Of a DNA stretch of 38,484 bases, positions 1-8,044 are shown one piece after another. The position numbers and the translations under genes were made by a program. The notes beneath the pieces were generated by a model. It was not told the origin of the DNA and did no database searches. It worked only from the letters and a program-made list of their open reading frames with translations. The stretch's first letter is position 1. Each line of letters opens with the position of its first letter. The stretch comes from Candidatus Woesearchaeota archaeon. GTDB taxonomy: Archaea; Nanobdellota; Nanobdellia; Woesearchaeales; GW2011-AR9. The stretch spans positions 1 through 38,484 of the forward strand of contig JACRPH010000010.1 in the NCBI GenBank assembly GCA_016214025.1, written 5' to 3'.

Positions 1-62
1 CCATTTCAACAATAGATAAGATTCTTTATGCTAACGTAAATAAGAACAGAAAATATTTTGAA

Positions 63-608
63 TCATTTCTTAATTAGGTCTTTGTATAAAGGAATGGTGC
101 CTTTTTCCCGTTGCTTTAATATTTCAAAGCCGAACTTTTTGTAAAAGTGTATCGAGTCTTTTCTAGGGTCGGGGTTTCTCTTGGCATCCGTTGTAATGAA
201 GCGTAAGCCTATGTCTTTTCCAATCTTCTCGGCTAAAATAATTGCAAATTCAATCATCAGCGTGCCTATTCCCCTCCCCAGATAATCATCAGAAACGCAC
301 AATCTCCCAATTTTAAGAGCTGGCAGCGAGCGATAAAATATTCCCGCTTGCCTAAAATATTCTTTTAGCTCGCCTTGCAGATTAATTGCATCCGCCAATA
401 CAGTAACATAACCCGCCAGTTCATTCGTGGGCTTGTGAAACCACAAATACGTGGTTGAGATCTTCTTCTGTTGATTATCCAGAGCATCTTCAATGAGAAA
501 ATCAACTAGTTCCGGCTCATATGACTTGAAATTACTGGTTTCATGTATCGGGCTAATTATTTCAATACGAAGCTCTTCTAATTTAATCTTTGGCAGTTGC
601 TCTTCCAT
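63..608 (-). CDS. GNAT-family N-acetyltransferase
   Basis: A 181-residue single-domain GNAT protein that should transfer an acetyl group from acetyl-CoA to an amine; the acceptor cannot be read. The acetyl-CoA loop is visible as GRGIGT near residue 112, after the beta-4 strand LKIGRLCVSDDY, and the usual C-terminal FYKKFGFEIL segment is present. The LxIGRLxV...GRGIG layout is also found in GNAT toxins of the TacT type, but no ribbon-helix-helix antitoxin gene sits beside it, so toxin activity is not supported. The ATG follows a G-rich Shine-Dalgarno (five Gs, positions 613-617). Full length for the family; the window edge is just beyond its 3' end. Confidence 0.85.
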   Translation of the reverse strand: MEEQLPKIKLEELRIEIISPIHETSNFKSYEPELVDFLIEDALDNQQKKISTTYLWFHKPTNELAGYVTVLADAINLQGELKEYFRQAGIFYRSLPALKIGRLCVSDDYLGRGIGTLMIEFAIILAEKIGKDIGLRFITTDAKRNPDPRKDSIHFYKKFGFEILKQREKGTIPLYKDLIKK

Positions 609-658
609 AACGCCCCCTTTGGTTGACTAAAAACGCTTTCACTTAAAAATATTCCTAT

Positions 659-730
659 GGCATAGCACCTTCAAAATATCGTGCAGAAGACTTATGATGG
701 CGCAGGAGGGTATTTTGCGCTGGTGCTGTG
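659..730. repeat. Imperfect inverted-repeat element, related to the one at 33.7 kb
   Basis: A short intergenic element whose ends are inverted: gcatagcaccttcaaaata at the left pairs imperfectly with tattttgcgctggtgctgtg at the right. The left end matches the left end of the element at 33731-33860 (gcatagca, C or T, cttcaaaat), and both contain cttatgatg. Seen directly: the shared words and the inversion. Inferred: the two are copies of one non-autonomous repeat family, this one shorter or decayed. Confidence 0.5.
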
Positions 731-733
731 AAT

Positions 734-2302
734 TTAACTTATCTTTAACTTCTCCCCCACCAACACCCTCACTTCCCTTTTAATCGTCTCCGCCGTCTCT
801 TTCAGATATGGCCTTTTCTGTTCCAGCACTTCTAAACTATCCCACAATCCCCATGCATGCACTCTGGCTTTAGCTTCTATGTCTGCCGGCTCTTTTCTCA
901 CCGGATCATACATCTCATACAGATGCCACAACGCCGACTGGATTAAGCTGTCGTTTTCATCCAGAGTTACTTCGTACCCTTTTTCTCGCGCCACCTCCTG
1001 CAATGCTCCCACAAAAGTATTTTCCAAAGCCGATACCTCATAAGGATAATTATTAGAACATACTTTCTGCGCCTTCCGTTGGTGATGCAGCCAGAAATCC
1101 TGCATATCACCGAAAGGAGTATCGTATTGAAGCGAGCCCCAGTCAATCACTCCAAACTTTTGGATGCTAAGCGATCCTCCGAACTTATCATCAATGGTGG
1201 TCACGATATTCCCTAAGTGGCAATCGCCATGAGAAATTAATGGTGAACTTTTCTGAGCAGAGTAAAGCTGGGAGCAGGCTGCGATTAGCCCGCTGGCTTG
1301 GTCTTCAGTTTTCCCTAACGCTGCTAACAGCCTTTCTCTGATTTCCTTTCCTGGGTCAGCATGCAATAAAGTGATTCCATAACGCTCAAATTCTTCTTTA
1401 ACCCGGGTAAGCTTGAGCTGATAGTCGGCCATAGTCCGGGCAATAGCTTGGGCAGTAGAAAAAATGGTGCGGGGCTCTAGTGCTAAATTTTCCAGCATTT
1501 GCTCATAAGGGTCTCCGGCATGTTCTACTACACCTCCTAAGATTGCTATATCATACGAATAGGGCGCAGCTGAAGGCTGGTATCCTAATGGTTTTCCAGT
1601 AAGCACTCCCTGCCCGTGGATGATAGAGTACGCATTTAGTTCATTACGGGTTTTTTCCGGGTCGGCTTTGAATACCCATACTTTAGACAGGTTAGTTTCA
1701 TTGATTAGGAAATAAACTTCTTTTACCTGCTTTCTCGTCGGTGGAAGCTCTTTTATCCGGGTTATTTTAACCGGCAGATTATACGTGAGAGAAAGCAGTT
1801 GCTCCAGTACCGATACTTCTGCCGGTAGGCGGGGAAGAGCTGGTAATGAAGCAGGAAGAGCTGAAGGTGCACATGATGGGCTTTTGTAGCCTGATCGTGG
1901 TAATGTCTCCTCAGCCCCCATACTTCCTGCGCCTCTAAAAACGGAACGAACTCCTTTTGTTCTCCACGGAGAAAGTCCTTTCTTTTTAACGGTGAGTTCT
2001 TCAAGTGCAGGGATGGTTTTAGGCGCATCTTCTTCTTTTGGCAGAGATATAGGCAAAGTTTCCTCAACAAATCCACCTGCTGCACCTCCTGCTGGCGCTC
2101 CTGCACAAGGGACATCTCTATAGGAATCTACTTCTAATCCCTCTTCGCTAAATTTCAGCGATCCACTCAGCCTTCTAACGGCACCAACGGAAGGAAATGA
2201 ACTACGTGAACTACGTCGAGAAGAAGGAGATGGTGAAACATAATTCCCTTCAGCTAATCCCGAGTAAGATACTCTTCCTAATAAACGTTGTAGCGGGTTC
2301 AT
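734..2302 (-). CDS. APH/choline-kinase-fold phosphotransferase with long disordered head
   Basis: A 522-residue protein. Residues from about 170 onward form a protein-kinase-like aminoglycoside/choline phosphotransferase fold: the catalytic loop reads HGDCHLGN (Asp base and Asn metal ligand present) and the metal-binding motif follows as IDWG, then a helical tail. Substrate unknown; relatives phosphorylate small alcohols, sugars or antibiotics. Residues 1-165 are low complexity, rich in Ser, Pro, Ala and Gly with alternating acidic and basic patches, and look disordered; such a head is unusual for the family. No hydrophobic segment suggests membrane attachment. It is divergent from glyS, with a possible minus-strand TATA (tttaaata near 2383-2393) that would leave a leader of some 55 bases. 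Confidence 0.75.
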   Translation of the reverse strand: MNPLQRLLGRVSYSGLAEGNYVSPSPSSRRSSRSSFPSVGAVRRLSGSLKFSEEGLEVDSYRDVPCAGAPAGGAAGGFVEETLPISLPKEEDAPKTIPALEELTVKKKGLSPWRTKGVRSVFRGAGSMGAEETLPRSGYKSPSCAPSALPASLPALPRLPAEVSVLEQLLSLTYNLPVKITRIKELPPTRKQVKEVYFLINETNLSKVWVFKADPEKTRNELNAYSIIHGQGVLTGKPLGYQPSAAPYSYDIAILGGVVEHAGDPYEQMLENLALEPRTIFSTAQAIARTMADYQLKLTRVKEEFERYGITLLHADPGKEIRERLLAALGKTEDQASGLIAACSQLYSAQKSSPLISHGDCHLGNIVTTIDDKFGGSLSIQKFGVIDWGSLQYDTPFGDMQDFWLHHQRKAQKVCSNNYPYEVSALENTFVGALQEVAREKGYEVTLDENDSLIQSALWHLYEMYDPVRKEPADIEAKARVHAWGLWDSLEVLEQKRPYLKETAETIKREVRVLVGEKLKIS

Positions 2303-2465
2303 GTTAAGTCTGTAGTTTGATTTTTGATATAGTTTTAGGATGTATTTTGTCTACTTTTTGCTTAAAACCCGGCGACTATTTAAACATTTTGTTATTTTAA
2401 AGTGACTATTGGTGAATCGCCTTGCACGCAAACCTTAATAAATCCTTTATATCTTTACTCTTATC

Positions 2466-3950
2466 ATGGAACTTACCCTTAAAGAACTAGCTTCCTTTGC
2501 CAAAAAGAAAGGATTTATCTATCCCTCTTCCGAAATCTACGGAGGAGTAGCCGGATTATATGATTATGGGCATCTAGGTACACTGCTCAAACATAATTAC
2601 GAAACATTATGGAGAAAATTCTTCTTGGGATTAAACGACAATTTCTACGAACTGGAAGCGGCTAATGTGATGCATGAAAATGTATTCAAAGCTTCGGGGC
2701 ACCTGGAAAACTTTATCGATCCCATTGTAAAATGTTCCAAGTGTGATTTTGCTGAAAGAGCAGACCATTTTGTTACTAGACACATAAAAGAAAGAACTGA
2801 AGGCTTTTCGGCAGAAGAATTGACTAAGCTTATCGTAAAGCACAAATTAGTATGCCCGCAATGCAAGTCATATTTACAGCCAGTTTCGGTGCTAAACCTG
2901 ATGTTCCCGCTGCAAATGGGAGCTGCTGCTGGAAACCGTGCCTTTCTCCGTCCAGAAACCGCTCAATCTCCTTACGTGAATTTTAAATTACAGTATGAAG
3001 CCCAGCGCAAAAAACTGCCGTTAGGATTAGCTATTGTGGGAAGAGCTTACCGCAATGAAATCTCTCCCCGAAACCTAACTTTAAGACAGCGCGAATTTAC
3101 TCAAACTGAACTGCAGATATTCTTTGATCCGAGCAAGATTGAATCGCACCCTGATTTTGCTGATGTAAAAAATTACAAACTGCGCACCTTGCTGGAAGAA
3201 GACCGCAAAAAAGACAAAGTGGTAGAAAGAACTGCAGGTGATTTGCTCAAGAAAGGACTTCCTCAATTCTATGTATATCACCTGGCCAAGATTCAGCAGT
3301 TTTATCTGGATGAGTTGAAAGTTCCTCCTGAAAAATTCAGATTATACCAATTGGATGACAAAGAAAAAGCATTCTACAATAAATTCCATTTTGATATTGA
3401 AGTGGAGCTGCATGAATTGGGCTTTACCGAGATTGGTGGATTACATTACCGCACCGACCATGATTTAGCTGGCCATCAAAGAGTTTCTAAGCAAAGTATG
3501 GAAGTAATGGAAGAAGAATCCGGCAGGAAGTTCATCCCTCACGTGCTGGAATTATCGTTTGGAGCAGATAGAACTGTATATATGCTGCTGGACTTGGCTT
3601 ACCATTATAATAAAGAGAGAGATTATGTAGTATTGAAGCTGTCCACTAAGCTAACTCCAATCTATTGTGGAATATTTCCATTAGTAAAGAATAATGAAGG
3701 GATTGTAGAATTAGCGCGGGAAGTATATAATGACTTGAAGAAATGCTATTCCTGCTTCTATGACGAGGCTGCTGCCGTAGGCCGCCGTTATGCCCGTGCC
3801 GATGAAATTGGAATAAAGTATGGAATAACGATAGACTTTGACTCGCTGAAAGATAATTGTGTGACGGTAAGAGATAGGGATACTACGGAACAGACCAGGA
3901 TAAAGATTTCTGAATTGAAGGATAAGCTGGGTGGGATGTATTGGAAATAG
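2466..3950 (+). CDS. glyS: Glycyl-tRNA synthetase (alpha2, class II)
   Basis: Charges tRNA-Gly with glycine in the cytoplasm. The 494-residue protein has the archaeal/eukaryotic dimeric glycyl-tRNA synthetase layout: N-terminal motif with GGVAGLYDYGHLG, an inserted zinc-ribbon-like segment (CSKC near 96-99 and CPQC near 131-134), class II motif 2 (RAYRNEISPRNLTLRQREF), motif 3 near FGADRTVYMLLDLAY, and a C-terminal anticodon-binding domain starting around TPIYCGIFPL. Length is slightly short for the family. An A+T-rich TATA-like stretch (ttaataaat, 2435-2443) lies about 25 bases before the ATG, consistent with a leaderless transcript. It is transcribed alone. Function is confident. Confidence 0.96.
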   Translation: MELTLKELASFAKKKGFIYPSSEIYGGVAGLYDYGHLGTLLKHNYETLWRKFFLGLNDNFYELEAANVMHENVFKASGHLENFIDPIVKCSKCDFAERADHFVTRHIKERTEGFSAEELTKLIVKHKLVCPQCKSYLQPVSVLNLMFPLQMGAAAGNRAFLRPETAQSPYVNFKLQYEAQRKKLPLGLAIVGRAYRNEISPRNLTLRQREFTQTELQIFFDPSKIESHPDFADVKNYKLRTLLEEDRKKDKVVERTAGDLLKKGLPQFYVYHLAKIQQFYLDELKVPPEKFRLYQLDDKEKAFYNKFHFDIEVELHELGFTEIGGLHYRTDHDLAGHQRVSKQSMEVMEEESGRKFIPHVLELSFGADRTVYMLLDLAYHYNKERDYVVLKLSTKLTPIYCGIFPLVKNNEGIVELAREVYNDLKKCYSCFYDEAAAVGRRYARADEIGIKYGITIDFDSLKDNCVTVRDRDTTEQTRIKISELKDKLGGMYWK

Positions 3951-3968
3951 TATGGCGAAAAACTAAAG

Positions 3969-4151
3969 TCAGAGTTTAATCACGTGATTATTCAAACCCA
4001 TTTTGTCTAAAAATTTATATGCTTTATCTATTTCATTAACATCATCATCGGTTCTATGAACGTCTGCACCAATTGAAATATTAATTTTTCTGTTTCTTAT
4101 AAATGAAAATTCGTTGATTAAGAAATTCTTCGACGAGCTAAGGAAAAAGTG
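3969..4151 (-). pseudogene. Remnant of a PHP-family hydrolase (C-terminal tail)
   Basis: An open stretch of 60 codons with no start codon, bounded upstream by a stop. Its translation carries ISIGADVH, the metal-binding D-x-H signature near the C terminus of PHP phosphoesterases (histidinol-phosphatase type, and also the PHP domain of PolX), followed by a typical amphipathic C-terminal helix (AYKFLDKMGL). Everything N-terminal to this is missing, so I read it as the decayed end of a PHP enzyme. It is distinct in sequence from the PolX tail in this window. Stop TGA is at 3969-3971 on the minus strand. Confidence 0.6.
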
Positions 4152-4161
4152 TCAAACATGA

Positions 4162-4293
4162 GCTGTTATTCAATATCTTAGTAAATTGGGCTCATTTACA
4201 ATGGATTCTGTTTTACAGTCAAATTTTGATAAAGAGAATTTTCAGAACATCTTAAACTATCTTGCACATAAAAGATTTCTCACTAAAAAATAA
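4162..4293 (+). other. Open stretch without a clear start, possible decayed small gene
   Basis: The 365-base gap between glyS and the next gene holds, besides the PHP remnant, a plus-strand frame reading AVIQYLSKLGSFT then MDSVLQSNFD and ending at TAA 4291-4293. The same frame is open upstream of an in-frame TGA at 4159-4161 (ending KKFFDELRKKCQT). The composition resembles a helical protein interrupted by one stop. No family is recognised and chance cannot be excluded. The ATG at 4201 would give only 30 residues. Confidence 0.25.
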
Positions 4294-4315
4294 AAGGAAA
4301 CAGGGCGAAATTATC

Positions 4316-4891
4316 TCAACTCTCTTTCTCCCTCTGCTTCGTCTTCATCAGCGTCTGCAGCTGCATCGCCGATGTATACGCAGAAACCACTCCTACTGTT
4401 AGATACACTAAATCAAGTGGCAGATTTAAAGCTGGCAGGATAGCCAATAATATAATCAATGTCAACCGGCAGAATAATATTGGATACTCTAACTTGGATA
4501 AAAGATAAACTACATGAGATAATAAATACAGCCCAATTACTATCAGCACATAATAATCATCCACCTGAAGCCACAGTTTTACCAGAAACAATAAAGAAAC
4601 GACTAAGTTATCCGTAACATAATCATAATACTTCCCAAATTTAGTAACCATAGATACTCGAGCAATTACCCCGTCCATCCCATCGGCAATAAGATGTAAT
4701 ATCGCAAACAGGATAAACAGAGCCTGGTTTTCAAACAGGAAATATACTGAAATAATGCCTAATATCAAAGAGATGGTAGTAGCTATATTGGCCGATATTC
4801 CTAACTTGAGGCAGAACCACCCCGCTTTATTGAGATTTCGACTTCTGAACTCCCTGAACCTTTCCATAACCTCATGGATTAATTTATGCAT
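4316..4891 (-). CDS. CDP-alcohol phosphatidyltransferase family membrane enzyme
   Basis: An integral membrane enzyme that joins a CDP-activated lipid to an alcohol head group, or the reverse (inositol phosphate, serine or glycerol phosphate in archaea). The family signature D-x2-DG-x2-AR-x8-G-x3-D-x3-D is complete: DGMDGVIARV, then FGKYYDYVTD around residues 70-95. About five hydrophobic spans follow or flank it (for example ISLILGIISVYFLF and LIILLAILPALNL). 191 residues is normal for the family. Which head group it uses cannot be told. Two GT4/PIG-L pairs elsewhere in the window make an archaetidylinositol glycolipid pathway conceivable, but this is inference. The ATG is 38 bases from the divergent Dph2-like gene. 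Confidence 0.88.
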   Translation of the reverse strand: MHKLIHEVMERFREFRSRNLNKAGWFCLKLGISANIATTISLILGIISVYFLFENQALFILFAILHLIADGMDGVIARVSMVTKFGKYYDYVTDNLVVSLLFLVKLWLQVDDYYVLIVIGLYLLSHVVYLLSKLEYPILFCRLTLIILLAILPALNLPLDLVYLTVGVVSAYTSAMQLQTLMKTKQREKES

Positions 4892-4929
4892 GGAAACATA
4901 TATAAAAGAGATAGTATAAAAACGTTCCT

Positions 4930-5589
4930 ATGCAGCGACTATTCATTGAAACTAAATATGAGGGTAAATTAACAATTCCAAGAAGCCTAATCAAACCGCT
5001 TCCTTCTAAAATAGTCTTAGCCCTTCCCGTCCAATTCTATGATTTTATCAGCAGCATCCAGCAGCAATTAGAAACTGCCGGAAAGAAAGTTACTCTATTT
5101 AAAGGAGTCCATGGGAAATATCCCGGACAGGTCCTAGGATGCGATGTATTCAAATTTTCCGGAGATTATGATGCTTTTTTATATATCGGAGATGGAAAGT
5201 TTCATCCTACTGCTTTATTATACGAAAACAAAAAATCAGTATTCTGTTTCAATCCATTTACTTCAAAATTAGAAATTCTAACGCCGGAATACTTGCAGAA
5301 AGTCCTACAACGACGTACCGGCCAGTTGTCCAAGTTTCTTTCAGCAGATACAGTTGGCATATTAATAACGACTAAGCTGGGGCAGAATCAGTCGAAGAAG
5401 GCGGAAGAGCTGAGGGAAAAGCTGGAGAGAGCAGGAAAAAAAGTATTTGTGTTCATAGCTGAAGAAATAAACTTAACCCAATTGGAAAATTTCAACTTTA
5501 TCGACGTGTGGGTCAATACTGCTTGTCCTAGAATTGTGGAAGACTTTAAGTGCTTGAACGTGGGTGATTTGAAAGAAATTGGATTATAA
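4930..5589 (+). CDS. Dph2-type diphthamide synthesis protein, first domain missing
   Basis: Archaeal Dph2 makes the first step of diphthamide on elongation factor 2, adding a 3-amino-3-carboxypropyl group from S-adenosylmethionine to a histidine with an unusual [4Fe-4S] radical mechanism. This protein has the second-domain motif GQVLGCD (Cys71) and third-domain motif ACPRIVEDF (Cys199), two of the three cluster cysteines of the Pyrococcus enzyme (known family knowledge: one per domain). It is only 219 residues and begins where the first domain would end; the first cysteine domain is absent, and the 38 bases before the ATG are shared with a divergent gene, so it is not lost to a nearby frameshift. 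Diphthine synthase (dphB) is present at 15.2 kb, so the pathway is probably used. The missing piece may be encoded elsewhere. Confidence 0.75.
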   Translation: MQRLFIETKYEGKLTIPRSLIKPLPSKIVLALPVQFYDFISSIQQQLETAGKKVTLFKGVHGKYPGQVLGCDVFKFSGDYDAFLYIGDGKFHPTALLYENKKSVFCFNPFTSKLEILTPEYLQKVLQRRTGQLSKFLSADTVGILITTKLGQNQSKKAEELREKLERAGKKVFVFIAEEINLTQLENFNFIDVWVNTACPRIVEDFKCLNVGDLKEIGL

Positions 5590-5618
5590 AAATCCGTCAC
5601 CGTCGTTAAAATGGAAAC

Positions 5619-5688
5619 ATTTATAAACAACCTCAATTTCCTAATAGACGGAAAGGATGTTCTTTTCCATAAAAAACAAAGAGGGGTG
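5619..5688 (+). promoter_or_regulatory. TATA box, leader and strong Shine-Dalgarno of the small repeat protein
   Basis: A TATA-like box (atttataaac, 5619-5628) is followed by a leader of roughly 45 bases containing a short possible hairpin (ggaaa near 5651 with tttcc near 5664) and a strong Shine-Dalgarno gaggggtg at 5681-5688, seven bases before the ATG at 5695. Several neighbouring genes seem leaderless, so a leader with a good ribosome site is notable and suggests high translation. Confidence 0.55.
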
Positions 5689-5694
5689 AATTAA

Positions 5695-5943
5695 ATGGCT
5701 GAAGTAATCGCAAAAGTAGGAGTTAAGAAGCAGAAAGGATGGCTCTATTTCTTGGATAAGGCTGGAAATGTGGCCAGAGCTTTGATGAGTAGAGCTGGCC
5801 GAAAGAAAGGCAAGACCAAGAAAGAAGTCGTAGCTAAAGTCGGCGTGAAGAAGCAGGGCGGATATCTGTACTTCATTGATGGCAAAGGCAACGTCTGCCG
5901 GGCTAAGATGGCTCGTGGAAGAGCTAAGAAAAAGAAGAGATAA
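5695..5943 (+). CDS. Small basic protein made of two tandem ~35-residue repeats
   Basis: An 82-residue protein built from two copies of one unit: AKVGVKKQKGWLYFLD, KAGNVARALMSR in the first half and AKVGVKKQGGYLYFID, GKGNVCRAKMAR in the second, each followed by a Lys/Arg-rich tail (final tail RGRAKKKKR). The unit predicts a small beta-hairpin (VGVKK, then YLYFID, then GNVxRAKM) with aromatic and basic faces. I do not recognise a named family. Its charge and size fit a nucleic-acid- or ribosome-binding protein, which is inference. Strong Shine-Dalgarno upstream and an oligo-T stop downstream indicate a monocistronic, probably well-expressed gene. Confidence 0.8.
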   Translation: MAEVIAKVGVKKQKGWLYFLDKAGNVARALMSRAGRKKGKTKKEVVAKVGVKKQGGYLYFIDGKGNVCRAKMARGRAKKKKR

Positions 5944-5952
5944 ATTCTTTAG

Positions 5953-5961
5953 TTTTTTTTT
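5953..5961 (+). terminator. Oligo-T transcription terminator
   Basis: Nine consecutive T residues begin ten bases after the stop codon of the small repeat protein, followed by further T-rich runs to about 5995. Archaeal RNA polymerase terminates at such tracts without a hairpin. Confidence 0.6.
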
Positions 5962-6029
5962 GTTTTGCTTTTTAATTCTTATTCTTTTAGTTCATATAAC
6001 TTTATAAAATAGTTGTACATCTAGCAATT

Positions 6030-6905
6030 ATGGCTGATGAAACCAAACCGACGCAGAAAGAAGTATCTCCTTTAAACAGAATTAACGAACTCTCTGCCCA
6101 GGAATGGCTGAAGTTTACCAAAACCTGGTTTATCCATAATCCTCCGCCTAGAAAGAAAGATGAAATTCTGCATCCGGCTAAATATCCGGAAAAGATGATA
6201 GAAGAGTTTGTGCGCTTCTTTACCAAAACCGGCGGAGTAGTGTTCGACCCCTTTTTGGGCACAGGTAGCACTTTAGTAGCTTGTTATAATTGCCAGAGAA
6301 ACGGGCTCGGAATAGAACTGCAGGAGAAATATGCTAAGATTGCCGAAGAGAGAGTTAAGAAGCTGGACTCACAGTATCAATTAAGTGAAGCCGGAGGAAA
6401 ACGCTTATGCAAGCAGGTAGTTATCAAAGGAGATTCTTCGCAAGTGAATAAGTTATGGGAAGATTTTTCTTTGCCGCAGATAGATTTTGTAATTACTTCT
6501 CCCCCTTACGGGATGATGCTGAATAAGAAAGGCCTTGCTTCAAAAGAAAGGGAAGAAGAGGGATTGGATACTAATTACAGCGAAGCTCAGGAGGATTTAG
6601 GAAATGCAGAGAGTTACGAGCAGTTCTTATCGCGGTTGGTAGAAATTTTTATTAAAATAAAGCCACTGCTGAAGGAAGATGCGTATTTAGTGGTGATTTT
6701 GCAGAATTACATGAACAAAGGGGATTACGTTACTCTTGCTTGGGACTTTGCCCAAGAGATGAAGAAGCATTATCAGCTGCGTGGGGAAAGGATTTGGGCC
6801 CAAGACAATAAAACTTTATATCCTTACGGATATCGCTACAGTTTTGTGCCCAATGTGCACCATCATTATTGCTTAATATTCAAGAACGTAAAAAAGCAAC
6901 CTTAA
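6030..6905 (+). CDS. DNA methyltransferase, amino type (N4-cytosine or N6-adenine)
   Basis: Transfers a methyl group from S-adenosylmethionine to an exocyclic amino group in DNA. Motif I is DPFLGTGS (residues 73-80), with GIEL downstream as the ribose-binding acid; motif IV is TSPPY (156-160), the form common in N4-cytosine enzymes. Motif I precedes IV, the non-permuted order. The N-terminal stretch with NPPPRKKDEILHPAKYP is typical of this group and probably contributes motif X. No restriction endonuclease is encoded next to it, so it looks like a solo methyltransferase with a regulatory or housekeeping role. A TATA box (ctttataaaat, near 6000) lies about 25 bases before the ATG, so the message should be almost leaderless. 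291 residues, complete. Confidence 0.85.
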   Translation: MADETKPTQKEVSPLNRINELSAQEWLKFTKTWFIHNPPPRKKDEILHPAKYPEKMIEEFVRFFTKTGGVVFDPFLGTGSTLVACYNCQRNGLGIELQEKYAKIAEERVKKLDSQYQLSEAGGKRLCKQVVIKGDSSQVNKLWEDFSLPQIDFVITSPPYGMMLNKKGLASKEREEEGLDTNYSEAQEDLGNAESYEQFLSRLVEIFIKIKPLLKEDAYLVVILQNYMNKGDYVTLAWDFAQEMKKHYQLRGERIWAQDNKTLYPYGYRYSFVPNVHHHYCLIFKNVKKQP

Positions 6906-6906
6906 A

Positions 6907-7182
6907 TTATCCCTCACCTTTCGCTGCATCAAAATCCACCACTTTAAACCCTTCCAGCTTTTTCTCATATGGCTGCAGTGTTCTATTGAGAAAATCCAAC
7001 TCTACATTATGGAAATAGTCTGGTGTTCCTGCTAATTGAAAATAATCCATAAATATTTGCTCTTTCAACTCGTCTTCAACACTGAGGCACACGTCTACGC
7101 TGGCCCTTTGAGAATGAATCTCCACTTTTCCGTCAACTGCGTACTTGTATTTTGAATCCAGCACTGCACAAAGGGGATCCAT
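6907..7182 (-). CDS. Hypothetical small acidic protein
   Basis: A 91-residue open frame convergent with the methyltransferase, whose stop lies one base away. No recognised motif, signal peptide or membrane segment; the sequence alternates beta-like stretches (KYAVDGKVEIHSQRASVDVCL) and helical ones. A minus-strand TATA (ctttataaaat near 7280) would leave a leader of about 75 bases. It lies on the coding strand of no other gene, and its codon use looks like the neighbours, so I keep it as a probable gene. Confidence 0.5.
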   Translation of the reverse strand: MDPLCAVLDSKYKYAVDGKVEIHSQRASVDVCLSVEDELKEQIFMDYFQLAGTPDYFHNVELDFLNRTLQPYEKKLEGFKVVDFDAAKGEG

Positions 7183-7338
7183 CTCTCTACTCTCTGTTCC
7201 AGATGATGCACTGGCAGTACTCCATAACTCATGCTAAAATAGACTTTATTGCAGGCCATTTGGGAAAGGCAAAATAGCTGATTTTATAAAGATTTAGCTG
7301 GCGCAACAGCACAATTAATTTAAAGCACTAATAAATCT

Positions 7339-7974
7339 ATGGTTATGGTGATACTTAACCTGCTGAGAAGAATTTTTGGAAACAGAGATGAAGCTAAATC
7401 CGATTCCGGCTTCTCCTACTTAGAGCAATCCGTTCCCAAGCCTTTAATCGACAATTTCATCTCCCAAGCCCAGCAGAAAATACAAACCGAGGGATGGGGC
7501 AAACAAGGAAGAAACGTCGAAGTTAAAACCAGAAACTTTGTGCAGTGCTGGATAACTGAAGAAGCGTTCAAGCAATTATTGATGAAGAAAAATAAATGGT
7601 TCCGCTATCGGGGATTGTACTTTGGAGATGCGGCCGGAGCCGGAGCTGATTTCACGGTAAGAATTAATGGAAAAGAAACCACTATCGGCTTAAGAAGCAT
7701 CAGTCCCGATTCATTAAACAAATGGAAATCCGTAGCCTATCCCGAAGACCGCTTCATGCACGAAAAAGAAAAAATTGCAGATTATCATGTAGTGTGCTTC
7801 CAGGAGAAAGGCAAAGTTCGGCTTTATGGAGCTATTTCTAAACAAAACCTGCTGGCGGAATTAGGAACAGCCAGAAGCTTGTACAGCAAGAACAATCAGG
7901 AGCATTTTAGAACGGTTTCACTGGAGAAGTTCGCATTAAAAAATCTATTGGAATTGATGGATAAGATGGAGTAA
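7339..7974 (+). CDS. Hypothetical protein, possibly a degenerate nuclease-like fold
   Basis: A 211-residue protein of unknown function. After a short amphipathic N terminus (ILNLLRRIFGN) there is an alpha/beta core: GADFTVRI, KETTIGLRS, then YPEDRFMHEKEKIADYHVVCF and a strand KVRLYGAIS. The spacing D...(x)...TIGLRS recalls PD-(D/E)XK nucleases, but the E-x-K half is replaced, so activity as a nuclease is not supported. Two ATGs (7339, 7345) are possible. It follows the minus-strand hypothetical gene divergently and precedes an MNT gene. Not a frame shadow: nothing longer overlaps it. Confidence 0.6.
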   Translation: MVMVILNLLRRIFGNRDEAKSDSGFSYLEQSVPKPLIDNFISQAQQKIQTEGWGKQGRNVEVKTRNFVQCWITEEAFKQLLMKKNKWFRYRGLYFGDAAGAGADFTVRINGKETTIGLRSISPDSLNKWKSVAYPEDRFMHEKEKIADYHVVCFQEKGKVRLYGAISKQNLLAELGTARSLYSKNNQEHFRTVSLEKFALKNLLELMDKME

Positions 7975-7996
7975 CCACTGTCCAATCCACGTAAAG

Positions 7997-8034
7997 TTTA
8001 TATAGTTGTATCCAAGTACAACGCTTGTTGGTGA
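7997..8034 (+). promoter_or_regulatory. TATA box and ribosome site that fix the start of the MNT gene
   Basis: The box tttatata (7997-8004) sits only two bases before the TTG at 8006 that would give the longest frame, so that TTG is upstream of the expected transcript start. ggtga at 8030-8034 lies ten bases before the ATG at 8045, which is therefore preferred. Confidence 0.6.
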
Positions 8035-8044
8035 AAAGTACAAC

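Noticed and set aside
63-608. TacT-type toxin
   Set aside because: The GNAT core resembles toxin acetyltransferases, but there is no adjacent antitoxin gene; left as a general acetyltransferase.
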